Of a stretch of DNA of 64,000 nucleotides, positions 1 through 8,851 are shown one piece after another. The position numbers and the translations under genes were made by a program. The stretch is from JBFMFH01 sp040752275 (GTDB lineage: Bacteria; Acidobacteriota; Vicinamibacteria; Vicinamibacterales; JAKQTR01). The notes under the pieces are model-generated. The model did no database searches. It saw only the letters and a program-made list of their open reading frames with translations, and was not told the DNA's origin. The first letter of the stretch is position 1. Each line of letters starts with the position of its first letter. The stretch is taken from assembly GCA_040752275.1 (NCBI GenBank), contig JBFMFH010000057.1:1-64000 (forward strand), in the 5' to 3' direction.

Positions 1-2
1 AG

Positions 3-108
3 AAGTCCCGGAGCGCGGCGCCCGGCTGGCAAGGCGCGACGACTGAGCATACTCCCGGTATGTGAGGGAGGAGCAACGCCGCCAGGCGGGATGCCCCGCC
101 CGGGAGTT
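3..108. repeat. Long imperfect inverted repeat (palindromic element)
   Basis: Two arms of about 36 bases (about 3-40 and 71-108) are near reverse complements; both contain a TCCCGG-type outer block, a GGC-rich middle and a GGCG inner block. The centre has a perfect small hairpin, CATAC (48-52) and GTATG (58-62), around TCCCG. The element lies just downstream of the lptF-lptG stop codon, so it could act as a terminator or mRNA 3' stabiliser, or be a dispersed REP-like repeat. No second copy was noticed in this window. The left end may be cut by the window edge. Confidence 0.6.
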
Positions 109-139
109 GTGTGAGGCATCACGGTTCCAGGGCACTAGG

Positions 140-2506
140 TCAGGTGCGCACCGTCAGCAGCAGGTAGGCGGCCAGCGCCCCGAACAGGATGTTCGGCGCC
201 CAGGCGGCCAGCATCGGGACAATCAGGCCTCCCGCGCCGACGGCCGCGAACACGCTGGTGGCCACCCAGTACACGATCGCGAGGACCAGACCCACGCCAA
301 TGCCGTAGAGCGCGCCGCGGCGCCCGGTGCTCACCGCGAACGGCACGCCGATGAGCGTCATGATGCACGCCACCCATGGGAACGAGACCTTCCTGTGCAA
401 CGCGACCTCGTGTTCGATCACGTTGAACCCGCTCGCCCGAAGCTCGGCAATGTAGCGCCTCAGCTGCCGGTAGTTCATGCGGTCGGCATCGGGCAGTTCG
501 GTCGCGAAGTACTGCGGCGGCTCGAGGTCGATCGTCGTCCGCTCGAAGGTCCTGAAGCTCTTTGCTTCGATCTGGCGATCGAACTCCCGTACCCAACCCT
601 GCCGGCCCTCCCAGGGGACGTGCTCGCCCGCCGCCGGCGGCCCCTGGAGGAATGCCACCTGGTGGAAGAACATGCGGCTCTGCAGGCGCCAGGCCTTCGG
701 GGCGAACCTGAACAACGAGAATCCGTTCAGCTCGGCTCGCCGGGGATCGAAGTAGAGATAGTTGTAGATTTCCCCTTCGTGCCCGACGACCCACTTCCGG
801 TTCAGCACGTCGAAGGTCTGCGGCGACCCGCCGCGGATCACGTGGTTCAACGCCTCCGCGCGACGGTTGGTGTAGGCCAGCACGTTCTCCCCAAAGAAGA
901 ACAGTGCGGCACTGGCGGCCACCCCCAGCAGCACGAGGGGCACGCTCGTCCGGTAGAGACTGATCCCGCACGCACGCATGACGATGAGCTCGCTGTTGCG
1001 GGTCAGCACGCCGACGGTCACGAGCACGGCAATCAGGACGGAGAGCGGTGCCACATAGTAGGCGAACTGCGGCGTGGCGTAGACGAGGTACTCGGCCACC
1101 ATGCCCAGCGTCGCCTGGCCTTTGAACACCTTGTCGGACAGATCGATGAACGTAGAGATGTAGAAGATCCCCATGACCCCCACGAACGTCAGCGCGAACA
1201 CCCTGAGGAACGAGCGCCCGAGGTAGCCGTCGAGGATGCTGAGCCTCACGCCGCCGAACGCGGACGGGCGGCCCGCACCCGTCGACCGGAGCGAGGAAGC
1301 CAGGCGCCGCAGCCAGGCGGGAACCTCCACCGCAACGCGCGTGTGCAACAGGGGAGCGAGCCTCGCCCGGGCCCGGCTCGACCACGACACCCACCAACGG
1401 GAGGCCGGTCCTCGCACGGCCAGGACGGCGACGCCGGCGCCACCCAGAAGGATGGTCGGCACCCACATGGCCAACCACGCCGGCACGAGGTGCCCTTTGG
1501 CCGCCGCCTCTGACGTCCACATGAGCACGTAGTACGCGAATATCACGCCGATGCCGACGACGAAACTGGCGAGTTTCCCGTCACGCCGGGTGGTCAGGCC
1601 AAGCGCCAGCGCCAGCAGGGCGAACACGAGATTGGCGACCGGGATGGCGAACTTCTTGTGGATCTCCATGACCTCGGCGTGGGGCGATCCCCCGCGCTGC
1701 TCGATCTCCGCGATCTCCGCGCGCAGTTCGGCGATCGTCATCTCCCGCGCGCCCTTCTGCGGGCCCGTGCGCGGAAACATGGCCTCGTAGTCGAGCCCCA
1801 GCACAAGGTGGTCAAAGCGCGAGACGCTGTAATCTCCCGGCGCCTCGGCCCGGCTCGTGTGTTGCGTGCCGGCCTTCAGGACGAGATCGACCGTCCGTTT
1901 CTCGCGGTCGAGTACCATCCATCCTCGCTCGGCCAGGTAGACCGTGGGGTTCTGGGGCCCGGACGTGTCGGCCAGGAACACGTCCCGCCAGCCGGGCGAC
2001 CCGTCGTCTGGCAGGTCCCGCACGTACAGCACTTTGTTTGGGAAGTCCTCGAAGAAGACCCGCGGACGCACCTCGCCCTCGGCCCGCTGTGCCGCGATGC
2101 CGTACCGGAGTTCGCGAAACGTCTGGTTGGCATCGGGTACGGCCCAGATGATTACGTAGGACGTGAGGGCCCAGCCGGCCGCGGCCAGCACGAGCACCGG
2201 ACGCAACACGCGGAAGATGCTGACGCCGCAGGCCTGCAGTGCCACCCATTCGCGGTCGCTCGAGAACCGGCCCAGGCCGATCAGCAACGCGATCAGAAGG
2301 GACATCGGAATGCTGATGGCCAGGGCCTGGGGCAACAAGGTGGCCATCACGCGGATGACCATCCCCGTGGGCACGCCTTTGGAGATCAGCTTCTCTGCAA
2401 GGTCCACGAAGAAGGGGACGAGCAGGACGAAGGTGAACACGAGGAGCGCCATCAGGAAAGGCGTCAGGATTCCGCGAGCCAGGTAGCGATCGATGAGGCG
2501 GACCAT
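140..2506 (-). CDS. lptF/lptG: LptF-LptG fusion, LPS export permease
   Basis: A single 788-residue protein carries both inner-membrane permease halves of the LPS exporter, which extracts LPS for LptB-driven transport. Residues 1-365 are LptF-like: TM segments at about 13-33, 51-78 and 99-123, a periplasmic jelly-roll region (about 128-263), then three TM segments (287-365). A basic linker follows, and residues 422-788 repeat the plan (LptG-like), starting with a LSILDGYLGRSF segment. Normally these are two genes of about 360-390 residues. I chose the ATG at 2506 because the following MVRLIDRYL start fits the family; the open frame extends about 67 codons upstream into low-complexity sequence. 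It lies 250 bp downstream of parB on the same strand, with an AT-rich patch (about 2645-2675) that could hold its own promoter. The continuous reading frame is seen; function is by family. Confidence 0.88.
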   Translation of the reverse strand: MVRLIDRYLARGILTPFLMALLVFTFVLLVPFFVDLAEKLISKGVPTGMVIRVMATLLPQALAISIPMSLLIALLIGLGRFSSDREWVALQACGVSIFRVLRPVLVLAAAGWALTSYVIIWAVPDANQTFRELRYGIAAQRAEGEVRPRVFFEDFPNKVLYVRDLPDDGSPGWRDVFLADTSGPQNPTVYLAERGWMVLDREKRTVDLVLKAGTQHTSRAEAPGDYSVSRFDHLVLGLDYEAMFPRTGPQKGAREMTIAELRAEIAEIEQRGGSPHAEVMEIHKKFAIPVANLVFALLALALGLTTRRDGKLASFVVGIGVIFAYYVLMWTSEAAAKGHLVPAWLAMWVPTILLGGAGVAVLAVRGPASRWWVSWSSRARARLAPLLHTRVAVEVPAWLRRLASSLRSTGAGRPSAFGGVRLSILDGYLGRSFLRVFALTFVGVMGIFYISTFIDLSDKVFKGQATLGMVAEYLVYATPQFAYYVAPLSVLIAVLVTVGVLTRNSELIVMRACGISLYRTSVPLVLLGVAASAALFFFGENVLAYTNRRAEALNHVIRGGSPQTFDVLNRKWVVGHEGEIYNYLYFDPRRAELNGFSLFRFAPKAWRLQSRMFFHQVAFLQGPPAAGEHVPWEGRQGWVREFDRQIEAKSFRTFERTTIDLEPPQYFATELPDADRMNYRQLRRYIAELRASGFNVIEHEVALHRKVSFPWVACIMTLIGVPFAVSTGRRGALYGIGVGLVLAIVYWVATSVFAAVGAGGLIVPMLAAWAPNILFGALAAYLLLTVRT

Positions 2507-2756
2507 GGGTGGGTCGTCTGACGATACCACGGTGGCTGTGCGGGCGCGAAGGCCGGCCGGGGTCGTTGTGGGGCGGATGGCGGCGGGGCGGGCGGGCGTG
2601 CACAGGTCATGCACAGGGGGCGAAGCGGCCACCCGCGAAGCAGATCTGATAAGGTATGTTATGTTAACTTGACTCCGTCGCCGCCTGGCGGTCGTCTCCG
2701 GAACCACCGGTCTTCTGATCGCTCACCTGGAATTCCGTTGATTTCCACGGATCCGC

Positions 2757-3581
2757 TCAAGGCTGCGTGCGCAGCTCACGGAGGATGCTCTCGAGCGTCT
2801 CGATGATCTCGCCGCGGTCGACCGAGGACTTCGAGAACGTCAGTCGGAGGTTGAACGCCTTTGTGGCGGGCTTGAACTTGAATGTGAACGCCCGAGGCCG
2901 CCCTCGGCGCGACTTCGCCGTCACCGCTCGAACTTCCTGGCGCGTGCGGGCGCCGTCGCGAGCGATGCGTTCGACGAGGGCCGTCATTTTTCGCGGGTCT
3001 GACTGTCTAACTATCTCTAGAAGCAACGACTTAGAAGAAATGTCGGCCAGCCGACACAGTTGTTTGACCTCCTCGGGCATCCGGTGGATGGCCAGGGACT
3101 CCGTCACCGCAGTTCGGGACTTCCCAAGGCGACGCGCCAAGTCCTCATGCGTATGGCCGTGCCGCTCGGCGAGGGTCTGGAGCGCCTCGCCTTCCTCGAA
3201 CGGGGTGAGGTCTTTCCGCTGGAGGTTCTCGATGAGGGCCAGTTCCAGCACCTCCCCTTCGTCGGCGTCGCGAATCACCACTGGCAGGTCGCGGAGGCCC
3301 ACTTGCACCGCGGCTTGGTAGCGCCGCTCCCCGGCAATGATCTGATACCGGCCGTTGCGGGCCCGGACGATGAGCGGTTCGATGACCCCCTTCTCTGCGA
3401 TCGAGGCCATCAACTCCGAGAGGTCTCCCATCGACTGCCTGGGCTGGTCAGGGTTGGGGTCGATGTGATCGATAGGTACCAGCCGCCCGATGGGTTCCCC
3501 GCCAGGGGCCGCCAAGGCCTCCACGTAATGGGCGTCGTGACGCATCCGTACGGTGTCCGGCAGACCCGACCGCCTAGCCAC
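2757..3581 (-). CDS. parB: Chromosome-partitioning protein ParB
   Basis: A 274-residue ParB/Spo0J-family DNA-binding CTPase that loads at parS and spreads for chromosome segregation with ParA. Visible motifs are the GERRYQA box (residues 84-90) of the CTP-binding domain, an ALIENLQR segment (115-122), a helix-turn-helix around 144-164 (LARRLGKSRTAVTESL), and a short basic C-terminal region likely for dimerisation. The start is GTG at 3581, backed by an almost perfect Shine-Dalgarno (AGGAGGTGATC, 3585-3595). It overlaps the parA stop by 8 bp, so the pair is translationally coupled. No canonical parS site was spotted nearby. Confidence 0.95.
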   Translation of the reverse strand: MARRSGLPDTVRMRHDAHYVEALAAPGGEPIGRLVPIDHIDPNPDQPRQSMGDLSELMASIAEKGVIEPLIVRARNGRYQIIAGERRYQAAVQVGLRDLPVVIRDADEGEVLELALIENLQRKDLTPFEEGEALQTLAERHGHTHEDLARRLGKSRTAVTESLAIHRMPEEVKQLCRLADISSKSLLLEIVRQSDPRKMTALVERIARDGARTRQEVRAVTAKSRRGRPRAFTFKFKPATKAFNLRLTFSKSSVDRGEIIETLESILRELRTQP

Positions 3582-4335
3582 GCTCGATCACCTCCTCACA
3601 GAGCCGGTAGTACTCGGTGGCGCCCGAAGAGTCCGGCGCGAAGCTGAAGATGGGTTCCTTGTACGCCGGGCTCTCTTCCAGCCGAACACTCTTGGTAATC
3701 ACCGTCGAGAACACCTTGTCACCGAACACCCGCTCGATCTGGGCTCGGATGTCCCGCGCGATGGCCGTCCTTCGATCGTGCATCGTGATGAGTACGCCCA
3801 GGAGCTGGAGCGTCGGGTTGGCCCGTGCACGCACCTTTTCGACGGTCTCAAGCAAGTCATCCGTACCCTCGAGGGCGAAGTACGACGACTGGATCGGGAT
3901 CAGCAGATGGCTGGCGGCCACGAGCGCGTTGACGGTCAGGAGTCCGAGCGCCGGTGGACAATCCACGACCACGTAGTCATAGTCCGCCTCGATTGAAGCA
4001 ACCCGGTCCTTGAGTCGAAAGTGCGCGTCGATCTCGCCGACCAGCTTCGACTCGAGTTTGGCCAGCGCGATCCGTGCCGGGGCGATCATCAGATTCGCGA
4101 CCGGCGAAGCCACCACAACGTCCTGCAAGCCGCAGGCTCCGTCCGCGATCACGTCGTACACGCTTCGCGCGACGTCCTGGACGGCGAGATACGACATCGT
4201 GCTGTTCGCCTGGGGATCCATGTCGACCAGCAGAGTCCGCTTGCCGTGGAGTGCAAGCGCAGCAGCCAGGTTGATGGCGGTGGTGGTCTTGCCCACTCCG
4301 CCTTTTTGGTTGGCGATGGCGAGGATCATCGACAT
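3574..4335 (-). CDS. parA: Chromosome-partitioning ATPase ParA (Soj)
   Basis: A 253-residue ParA-type Walker ATPase that forms DNA-bound dimers and moves ParB-parS complexes. The deviant Walker A is KGGVGKTTT at residues 11-19; a VDMDPQAN segment and a VDCPP segment are the other nucleotide/Mg contacts. The length is that of the short chromosomal Soj type without an N-terminal HTH, which argues against a plasmid ParA. The start is ATG at 4335 (a second ATG lies two codons later); the ribosome-binding site is weak. It sits 34 bp after the BFN-type gene and overlaps parB. Confidence 0.95.
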   Translation of the reverse strand: MSMILAIANQKGGVGKTTTAINLAAALALHGKRTLLVDMDPQANSTMSYLAVQDVARSVYDVIADGACGLQDVVVASPVANLMIAPARIALAKLESKLVGEIDAHFRLKDRVASIEADYDYVVVDCPPALGLLTVNALVAASHLLIPIQSSYFALEGTDDLLETVEKVRARANPTLQLLGVLITMHDRRTAIARDIRAQIERVFGDKVFSTVITKSVRLEESPAYKEPIFSFAPDSSGATEYYRLCEEVIERG

Positions 4336-4369
4336 CCGGCACACAAGGGGGTGCGCCGGCATTCTACTA

Positions 4370-4855
4370 CTACATCTTGTATTTCCCCAACTCCTCCGGA
4401 TCCAGACTCTCCAGCCACCGCTGCAGCCGCTCGGTGTCCGGCTTCTCCGTGCTGAAATCGATCGTCTTCGCGCTGTCGATGACGTGCTCTTCGACGTAGA
4501 TCGGGGCCTGGGTCCGAAGCGCGAGGGCGATGGCATCGCTGGGCCTCGCATCCACCGCGACGCGCTCTCCCGACACCACCAGATGGATCAGCGCAAAGAA
4601 CGTGCTGTCGCGAAGGTCCGACACCACGACCTTCTCGACGTCCGCGTTCAAGTCCCGCAGGACGTTGCGCAGCAGATCATGGGTCATTGGCCGGGGCGTG
4701 GCGATGTTCTCAATCTGCAGCGCAATCGCGTTGGCCTCGAACACCCCAACCCAGATCGGAAGTACCCGATCACCGTCGGCATCCCGGAGGATCACAATCG
4801 GCATGTTGGTGATGGGATCGACCATCAGCCCCTTGATGACCATTTCGATCTGCAT
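4370..4855 (-). CDS. Bifunctional nuclease (BFN/DUF151) family protein
   Basis: A 161-residue protein of the DUF151/bifunctional-nuclease family. Recognisable features are the N-terminal MQIEMVIKGLMVDP strand, the LPIWVGVFEANAIALQIE segment, the HDLL motif and the ARPSDAIALALR motif typical of the family. Plant members have RNase/DNase activity; bacterial members are poorly characterised, so function here is by family only. The start is ATG at 4855 with a GGGGGTGCAG ribosome-binding stretch. It lies between miaB (67 bp upstream) and parA (34 bp downstream) in one apparent operon. Confidence 0.88.
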   Translation of the reverse strand: MQIEMVIKGLMVDPITNMPIVILRDADGDRVLPIWVGVFEANAIALQIENIATPRPMTHDLLRNVLRDLNADVEKVVVSDLRDSTFFALIHLVVSGERVAVDARPSDAIALALRTQAPIYVEEHVIDSAKTIDFSTEKPDTERLQRWLESLDPEELGKYKM

Positions 4856-4922
4856 CTGCACCCCCGCCGGGCTCGAGTACCGCGCCCGACACTCAACAAC
4901 GTAGGAGCCGCAGGGCCTGGTG

Positions 4923-6251
4923 TCAAGCAGGGCCCTCGACCTGCCCCCACAGGCTGTTCGGCCCGGCCCGCTCGATTCGCACCGCCACGAACTGACCCAG
5001 GAGATCCGCCGACCCGGGGAAGTTAACCACGGTGTTGCCCGTCGTCCGTCCCGACAACTCGGCGTCGCGACGCCGCGACACCCCGTCAACCAGCACGGTT
5101 GGGCTCGAGCCCACAGCGCGGGCGTGCAGGCGAAGCTGAATGTCCCTCTGCCGTTCCTGCAACTCGACGATCCGACGCGACTTCTCGGTCTCTGGCACGC
5201 TGTCGGTCAGCCGCTTCGCCGCCAGAGTGTTCGGGCGTTCCGAGTACTTGAACGAGAACATCGCGTGAAACCGGACGTGACCGACCAGCGAGAGAGTGTC
5301 CGCGAAGTCGTCTTCGGTCTCGCCCGGGAACCCGACGATCATATCGGTCGACAACTGAATGTCCGGCACCCTGCGCCTCAGCGCGTCCACCAGTCTGAGG
5401 TAGTCGTCGCGCGTGTGCCTCCGGCGCATCGCCTGCAGGATCCGCGTGGACCCGGACTGGACCGGCAGGTGCAGGTGCCGGCAGACGGCAGGCAGTGTCG
5501 CCAGGGCGTCGATCAGCCGAGGCGTCACGTGGCGCGGATGTGGGCTCGCAAAGCGGATGCGCCGGATCCCGGGAATCGCATCGACCGCTTGGAGCAGACC
5601 GGCGAAATCGCAGTCGGGATCGTCCGGAGCCTGGTAGTGATTGACGATCTGCCCGAGCAGGTGGATCTCCCCTCTGCCCGACGCCACCGCCTCCCGGACC
5701 TCGGCCAGGATATCCTGCTTGGGGCGCATGCGTTCGTGGCCGCGGGTGTACGGCACGACGCAGAACGCGCAGTAGTCGTTGCACCCCTCGACAATCGTCA
5801 CCCACGCACGGACCGGATCCGACCGGCGCGCCACCCCGAGCGGGAACGATACGTCCTCATACGGGTTGATGTCGATCTGACGGACGGCATCACGCCGGGC
5901 GGCATCCACGAGCAGCGGCAGCCGCTTGGCCGCCTGCGTCCCGACGACCACGTCCACGAATGGTGACCGGCGGAACAACGCCGCACCTTCCTGTTGCGCG
6001 AGACACCCGGCCACCGCAACCACGGGCGCCGCGCCGGCCACCTCGGCCTCCTCCCTCAACTCGCCAATCCGGGAGAAGACCTTGTCCTCGGCCTTCTCGC
6101 GGACGGTGCAGGTGTTGAGCACGATGACGTCCGCGTCGGACGCGGCGACAGCAGGCTCGTAGCCCGCGGCCTCCAGCAACCCGGCCAGGCGCTCCGAGTC
6201 ATGGAAGTTCATCTGGCAGCCGAACGTCTCGATCAGGTAGCGCTTCGCCAT
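4923..6251 (-). CDS. miaB: tRNA-2-methylthio-N6-dimethylallyladenosine synthase MiaB
   Basis: A 442-residue methylthiotransferase that converts i6A37 to ms2i6A37 in tRNAs reading UNN codons. The N-terminal MTTase domain carries three Fe-S cysteines (C12 in GCQMN, C48 in NTCTVREKA, C83 in GCLAQQ). The radical-SAM core has the CxxxCxxC cluster at C157/C161/C164, and the C-terminus carries a TRAM domain. Length matches the family. The start is ATG at 6251, inside the 3' end of recN (19-bp overlap), so the two are coupled. Confidence 0.96.
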   Translation of the reverse strand: MAKRYLIETFGCQMNFHDSERLAGLLEAAGYEPAVAASDADVIVLNTCTVREKAEDKVFSRIGELREEAEVAGAAPVVAVAGCLAQQEGAALFRRSPFVDVVVGTQAAKRLPLLVDAARRDAVRQIDINPYEDVSFPLGVARRSDPVRAWVTIVEGCNDYCAFCVVPYTRGHERMRPKQDILAEVREAVASGRGEIHLLGQIVNHYQAPDDPDCDFAGLLQAVDAIPGIRRIRFASPHPRHVTPRLIDALATLPAVCRHLHLPVQSGSTRILQAMRRRHTRDDYLRLVDALRRRVPDIQLSTDMIVGFPGETEDDFADTLSLVGHVRFHAMFSFKYSERPNTLAAKRLTDSVPETEKSRRIVELQERQRDIQLRLHARAVGSSPTVLVDGVSRRRDAELSGRTTGNTVVNFPGSADLLGQFVAVRIERAGPNSLWGQVEGPA

Positions 6252-7936
6252 GGGCTGGACTTTCGCTTTCGCCTTTCGCCTTCGCCTTTCGCCTCCGCGT
6301 CTCTGTTCGCCGCCCGCCTGGCCTCCAGCATTTCCCTCGCGGTCGAAAGCGCGCCAGCGCTGACGACCTCCCCTGCCAGCATTCGGGCCAGCTCGGCCGC
6401 CCGCTCCTCGGCGCCGAGCACGTCCACTGACGTCACCGTCCGCCCACTCCGGATGTGCTTCGTCACCCGGAAGTGGACATGTCCCGACGCGGCGATCTGG
6501 GGGAGGTGGGTGATGCACACGATCTGGAAGGTGCGGCCGAGGGCCTGTAGTTTCTGGCCCACGATATCGGCGACCCTCCCGCCGATGCCCGCATCGACCT
6601 CGTCGAAGATGAGCGTCTTCCCTGGCGCGTCGGTCGACGCCAGCGTCTTGAGCGCCAGCATGACCCGCGAGAGCTCGCCGCCGGATGCGACCCTGGCCAG
6701 TGGACGGAGGTCCTCACCCGGGTTGGGCGAGACGAAGAACTGGCCCCGGTCGAATCCACGGGGGGTCCACTGCTCCACCGCTTGCGCCCCATCGTCGAAC
6801 CTCACCTCGAAACGGGTTCGCTCCATGGCTAGGGTCCGCAGCTCCGTGACCAGCGCATCCGAGAAGCGAGGGGCAGCATCACGCCGCGCCCTCGACAGGC
6901 AGGCCGCGCACGCAACGTAGTTCGCAGCCGCGGCCTCCAGGGCCGACGCCACCTCCGCCTTGCGGGCGTCGAGGGAGCCCAAAGCCGCGAGTTCGAGTCG
7001 GCATGCATCCCGCTTCGACAACACGTCACACAGGGCGGGGCCGTACCGGCGCTTGACCCGTTCGAGGCTCGCGAGGCGATCCTCGAGGTCCTGCAGCCGT
7101 TCCGGTGACGCGTCGATGTGCGTCGCGTACTCGCGCAGGCTGGTCGCCAGCTCATCCAGTTGAGCGTCGATAGTCTCCTTCATGTCAAGGAACGGCGCCA
7201 GTCGACCGTCCACCTGCGCGACATCCGCCACGCGCCTCCAGACGCTCGCCAGGCCTGCGATCACCGAGTCATCACGCTCGTAGAGCTGAGCGTAGGCCTC
7301 GTCAGACAACCGCCTGAGCCGCTCGGCATTCCGGAGGACCCGCCGCTCGCGGTCGAGTTCCTCATCCTCCCCCGCTCTCGGCGCGACCCGCTCGATCTCC
7401 TCGAGCTGGAAGCTCAGGAAGTCCTGCCGAGCCTGGCGGTCCCGGTCCTTGCGCTCCAGGTCCTCGGCCTCCCGCGCCAGTCCGGCCCATTGCTCGAAGG
7501 CGCCAGCCGCCTTCGCGCGGTCCTCGCCGAGGCCGGCGAACTGGTCGAGCAGATCGAGGTGAACGTCCGGATCCAGCAAGACCTGGTGTTCGTGCTGCCC
7601 GTGGAGATCGACCAGCGATCGGCCGAGCTCCTTGAGGGCCGAGGCTGTGACGAGGACGCCGTCGACGAAACCGCGGGAGCGGCCCTGGGCGGACACCTCG
7701 CGGCGCACGACGACCTCGCGGCCGTCGTGTTCGAAGACAGCCTGAACTATCGCCGTTTCTTCGCCCGTCCGCACGACGTCCGCCGGGGCGCGATCCCCGA
7801 GCAGGAGGCCGACCGCGCCGATGACAATCGACTTCCCGGCTCCGGTCTCGCCAGTCACGACGTTGAGTCCTGCTTCGAACGTCACCTCGAGCGACTCAAT
7901 CACCGCGAGGTTCCGGACATTCAGATACCGCAGCAT
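6233..7936 (-). CDS. recN: DNA repair protein RecN
   Basis: A 567-residue SMC-like ATPase acting early in double-strand-break repair. Walker A GETGAGKS is at residues 29-36, a long coiled-coil region fills the centre, and the C-terminal half has the ABC signature (ASGGELSRVMLAL) and Walker B (LIFDEVDAGIGG). Length is normal. The ATG at 7936 follows AAGGAC. It is the first gene of the minus-strand operon and is divergent from tolQ. No LexA-like operator was recognised in the 170-bp intergenic region. Confidence 0.96.
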   Translation of the reverse strand: MLRYLNVRNLAVIESLEVTFEAGLNVVTGETGAGKSIVIGAVGLLLGDRAPADVVRTGEETAIVQAVFEHDGREVVVRREVSAQGRSRGFVDGVLVTASALKELGRSLVDLHGQHEHQVLLDPDVHLDLLDQFAGLGEDRAKAAGAFEQWAGLAREAEDLERKDRDRQARQDFLSFQLEEIERVAPRAGEDEELDRERRVLRNAERLRRLSDEAYAQLYERDDSVIAGLASVWRRVADVAQVDGRLAPFLDMKETIDAQLDELATSLREYATHIDASPERLQDLEDRLASLERVKRRYGPALCDVLSKRDACRLELAALGSLDARKAEVASALEAAAANYVACAACLSRARRDAAPRFSDALVTELRTLAMERTRFEVRFDDGAQAVEQWTPRGFDRGQFFVSPNPGEDLRPLARVASGGELSRVMLALKTLASTDAPGKTLIFDEVDAGIGGRVADIVGQKLQALGRTFQIVCITHLPQIAASGHVHFRVTKHIRSGRTVTSVDVLGAEERAAELARMLAGEVVSAGALSTAREMLEARRAANRDAEAKGEGERRKRKSSPWRSAT

Positions 7937-7989
7937 CGGCGTCCTTCCGAAGGTGCCTGAAATGGCGGAACTCCCATGATATCACGGGT

Positions 7990-8018
7990 TTGACAGCACT
8001 CGGGTGGCGTGTTACGCT
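7990..8018 (+). promoter_or_regulatory. Sigma70-type promoter for the tol-pal operon
   Basis: TTGACA (7990-7995) and TACGCT (8013-8018) are separated by 17 bp, a near-consensus housekeeping promoter. Transcription would begin near 8025, giving a leader of about 80 nt before the tolQ GTG at 8107. Confidence 0.7.
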
Positions 8019-8106
8019 GACTTGTATACCCGTCGGTTGCGAGTCGCGCCCGGCTTGTCGGGCATCCGGCCCTGCCCGCACGGCTTGTCAGGAGGGTCTG
8101 CGCGGC

Positions 8107-8823
8107 GTGGATTCCTACTCGTTTGCCGGCGGCGGCGTGGTCGATCTCGTCGTCAGATCCGGCCCGGTTGCCCAGTTCGTGCTTCTGCTCCTCGCGGCCT
8201 TCTCGGTCGTGTCGTGGGCCATTATCCTCGCCAAGCTCTGGCAGATTCATCGGGCCAAGGGCCAAACGGACCGGTTTCTGGATATCTTTCGCCGCAGCTC
8301 GAAGTTCTCCGAGGTGCATGCCATCTGCCGGACCTTCGAAGCCAGTCCCCTCGTCGGCATCTTCCAGGCCGGCTACGCCGAGTTGAACACCCAGCTCAAG
8401 CATACTCAGGGCGCCACGCAGAGCAGCAGTCCGGGCGCCTCGTCCGTTCGTCCTACGTTGCGGAGCCTCCCGGCGGTCGATCGCGCGTTGCTCCGCGCCG
8501 CTGCCGTCGAGGTGACGAAGCTCGAGCGACGGCTGTCGGTCCTCGCGACGACTGCGAGCATCACGCCTTTCATCGGGCTGTTCGGAACGGTCTGGGGGAT
8601 CATGACGTCGTTCCAGCGAATCGCGACCGTTGGATCGACGAGTCTCGGCGTGGTGGCACCGGGCATCGCGGAGGCGCTCATCGCCACGGCGGCGGGACTG
8701 TTCGCCGCGATTCCCGCCGTGTACTTCTACAACCACTTCGTGGCCGACGTGAAGCGCCTGATCTCGGCCATGGATGACTTCGCGCTCGAGTTCCTGAACA
8801 TCTCGGAACGGAACTTCACCTGA
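8107..8823 (+). CDS. tolQ: Tol-Pal system protein TolQ (MotA/TolQ/ExbB family)
   Basis: A 238-residue inner-membrane proton-channel subunit that energises TolA together with TolR. It has an N-terminal TM helix (VAQFVLLLLAAFSVVSWAII), a cytoplasmic loop, and the paired C-terminal TM helices with the family segments FIGLFGTVWGIM and GIAEALIATAAGLFAAIPA. The loop contains a Ser/Gln-rich stretch around residues 100-115, slightly longer than usual. I chose GTG at 8107 because AGGAGGG lies 10 nt upstream and the family length fits; the frame is open further upstream. Confidence 0.93.
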   Translation: MDSYSFAGGGVVDLVVRSGPVAQFVLLLLAAFSVVSWAIILAKLWQIHRAKGQTDRFLDIFRRSSKFSEVHAICRTFEASPLVGIFQAGYAELNTQLKHTQGATQSSSPGASSVRPTLRSLPAVDRALLRAAAVEVTKLERRLSVLATTASITPFIGLFGTVWGIMTSFQRIATVGSTSLGVVAPGIAEALIATAAGLFAAIPAVYFYNHFVADVKRLISAMDDFALEFLNISERNFT

Positions 8824-8851
8824 GGGCCGCCCGTTCCGGAGGCGCGAGACG

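Noticed and set aside
62..1513. A 483-codon open frame on the plus strand opposite the lptF-lptG gene.
   Set aside because: It is composed of Arg/Pro/Gly/His-rich sequence with no domain, and lies antisense to a clear membrane protein; a typical high-GC shadow.
2507..2756. A defined promoter for lptF-lptG in the AT-rich patch around 2645-2675.
   Set aside because: The minus strand has TTAACA- and TTATCA-like boxes but the spacing is only 9 bp, so no promoter could be assigned.
2507..4860. A parS site near parAB.
   Set aside because: I scanned by eye for TGTTTCACGTGAAACA-like palindromes here and elsewhere in the window and found no convincing match; a computed search could change this.
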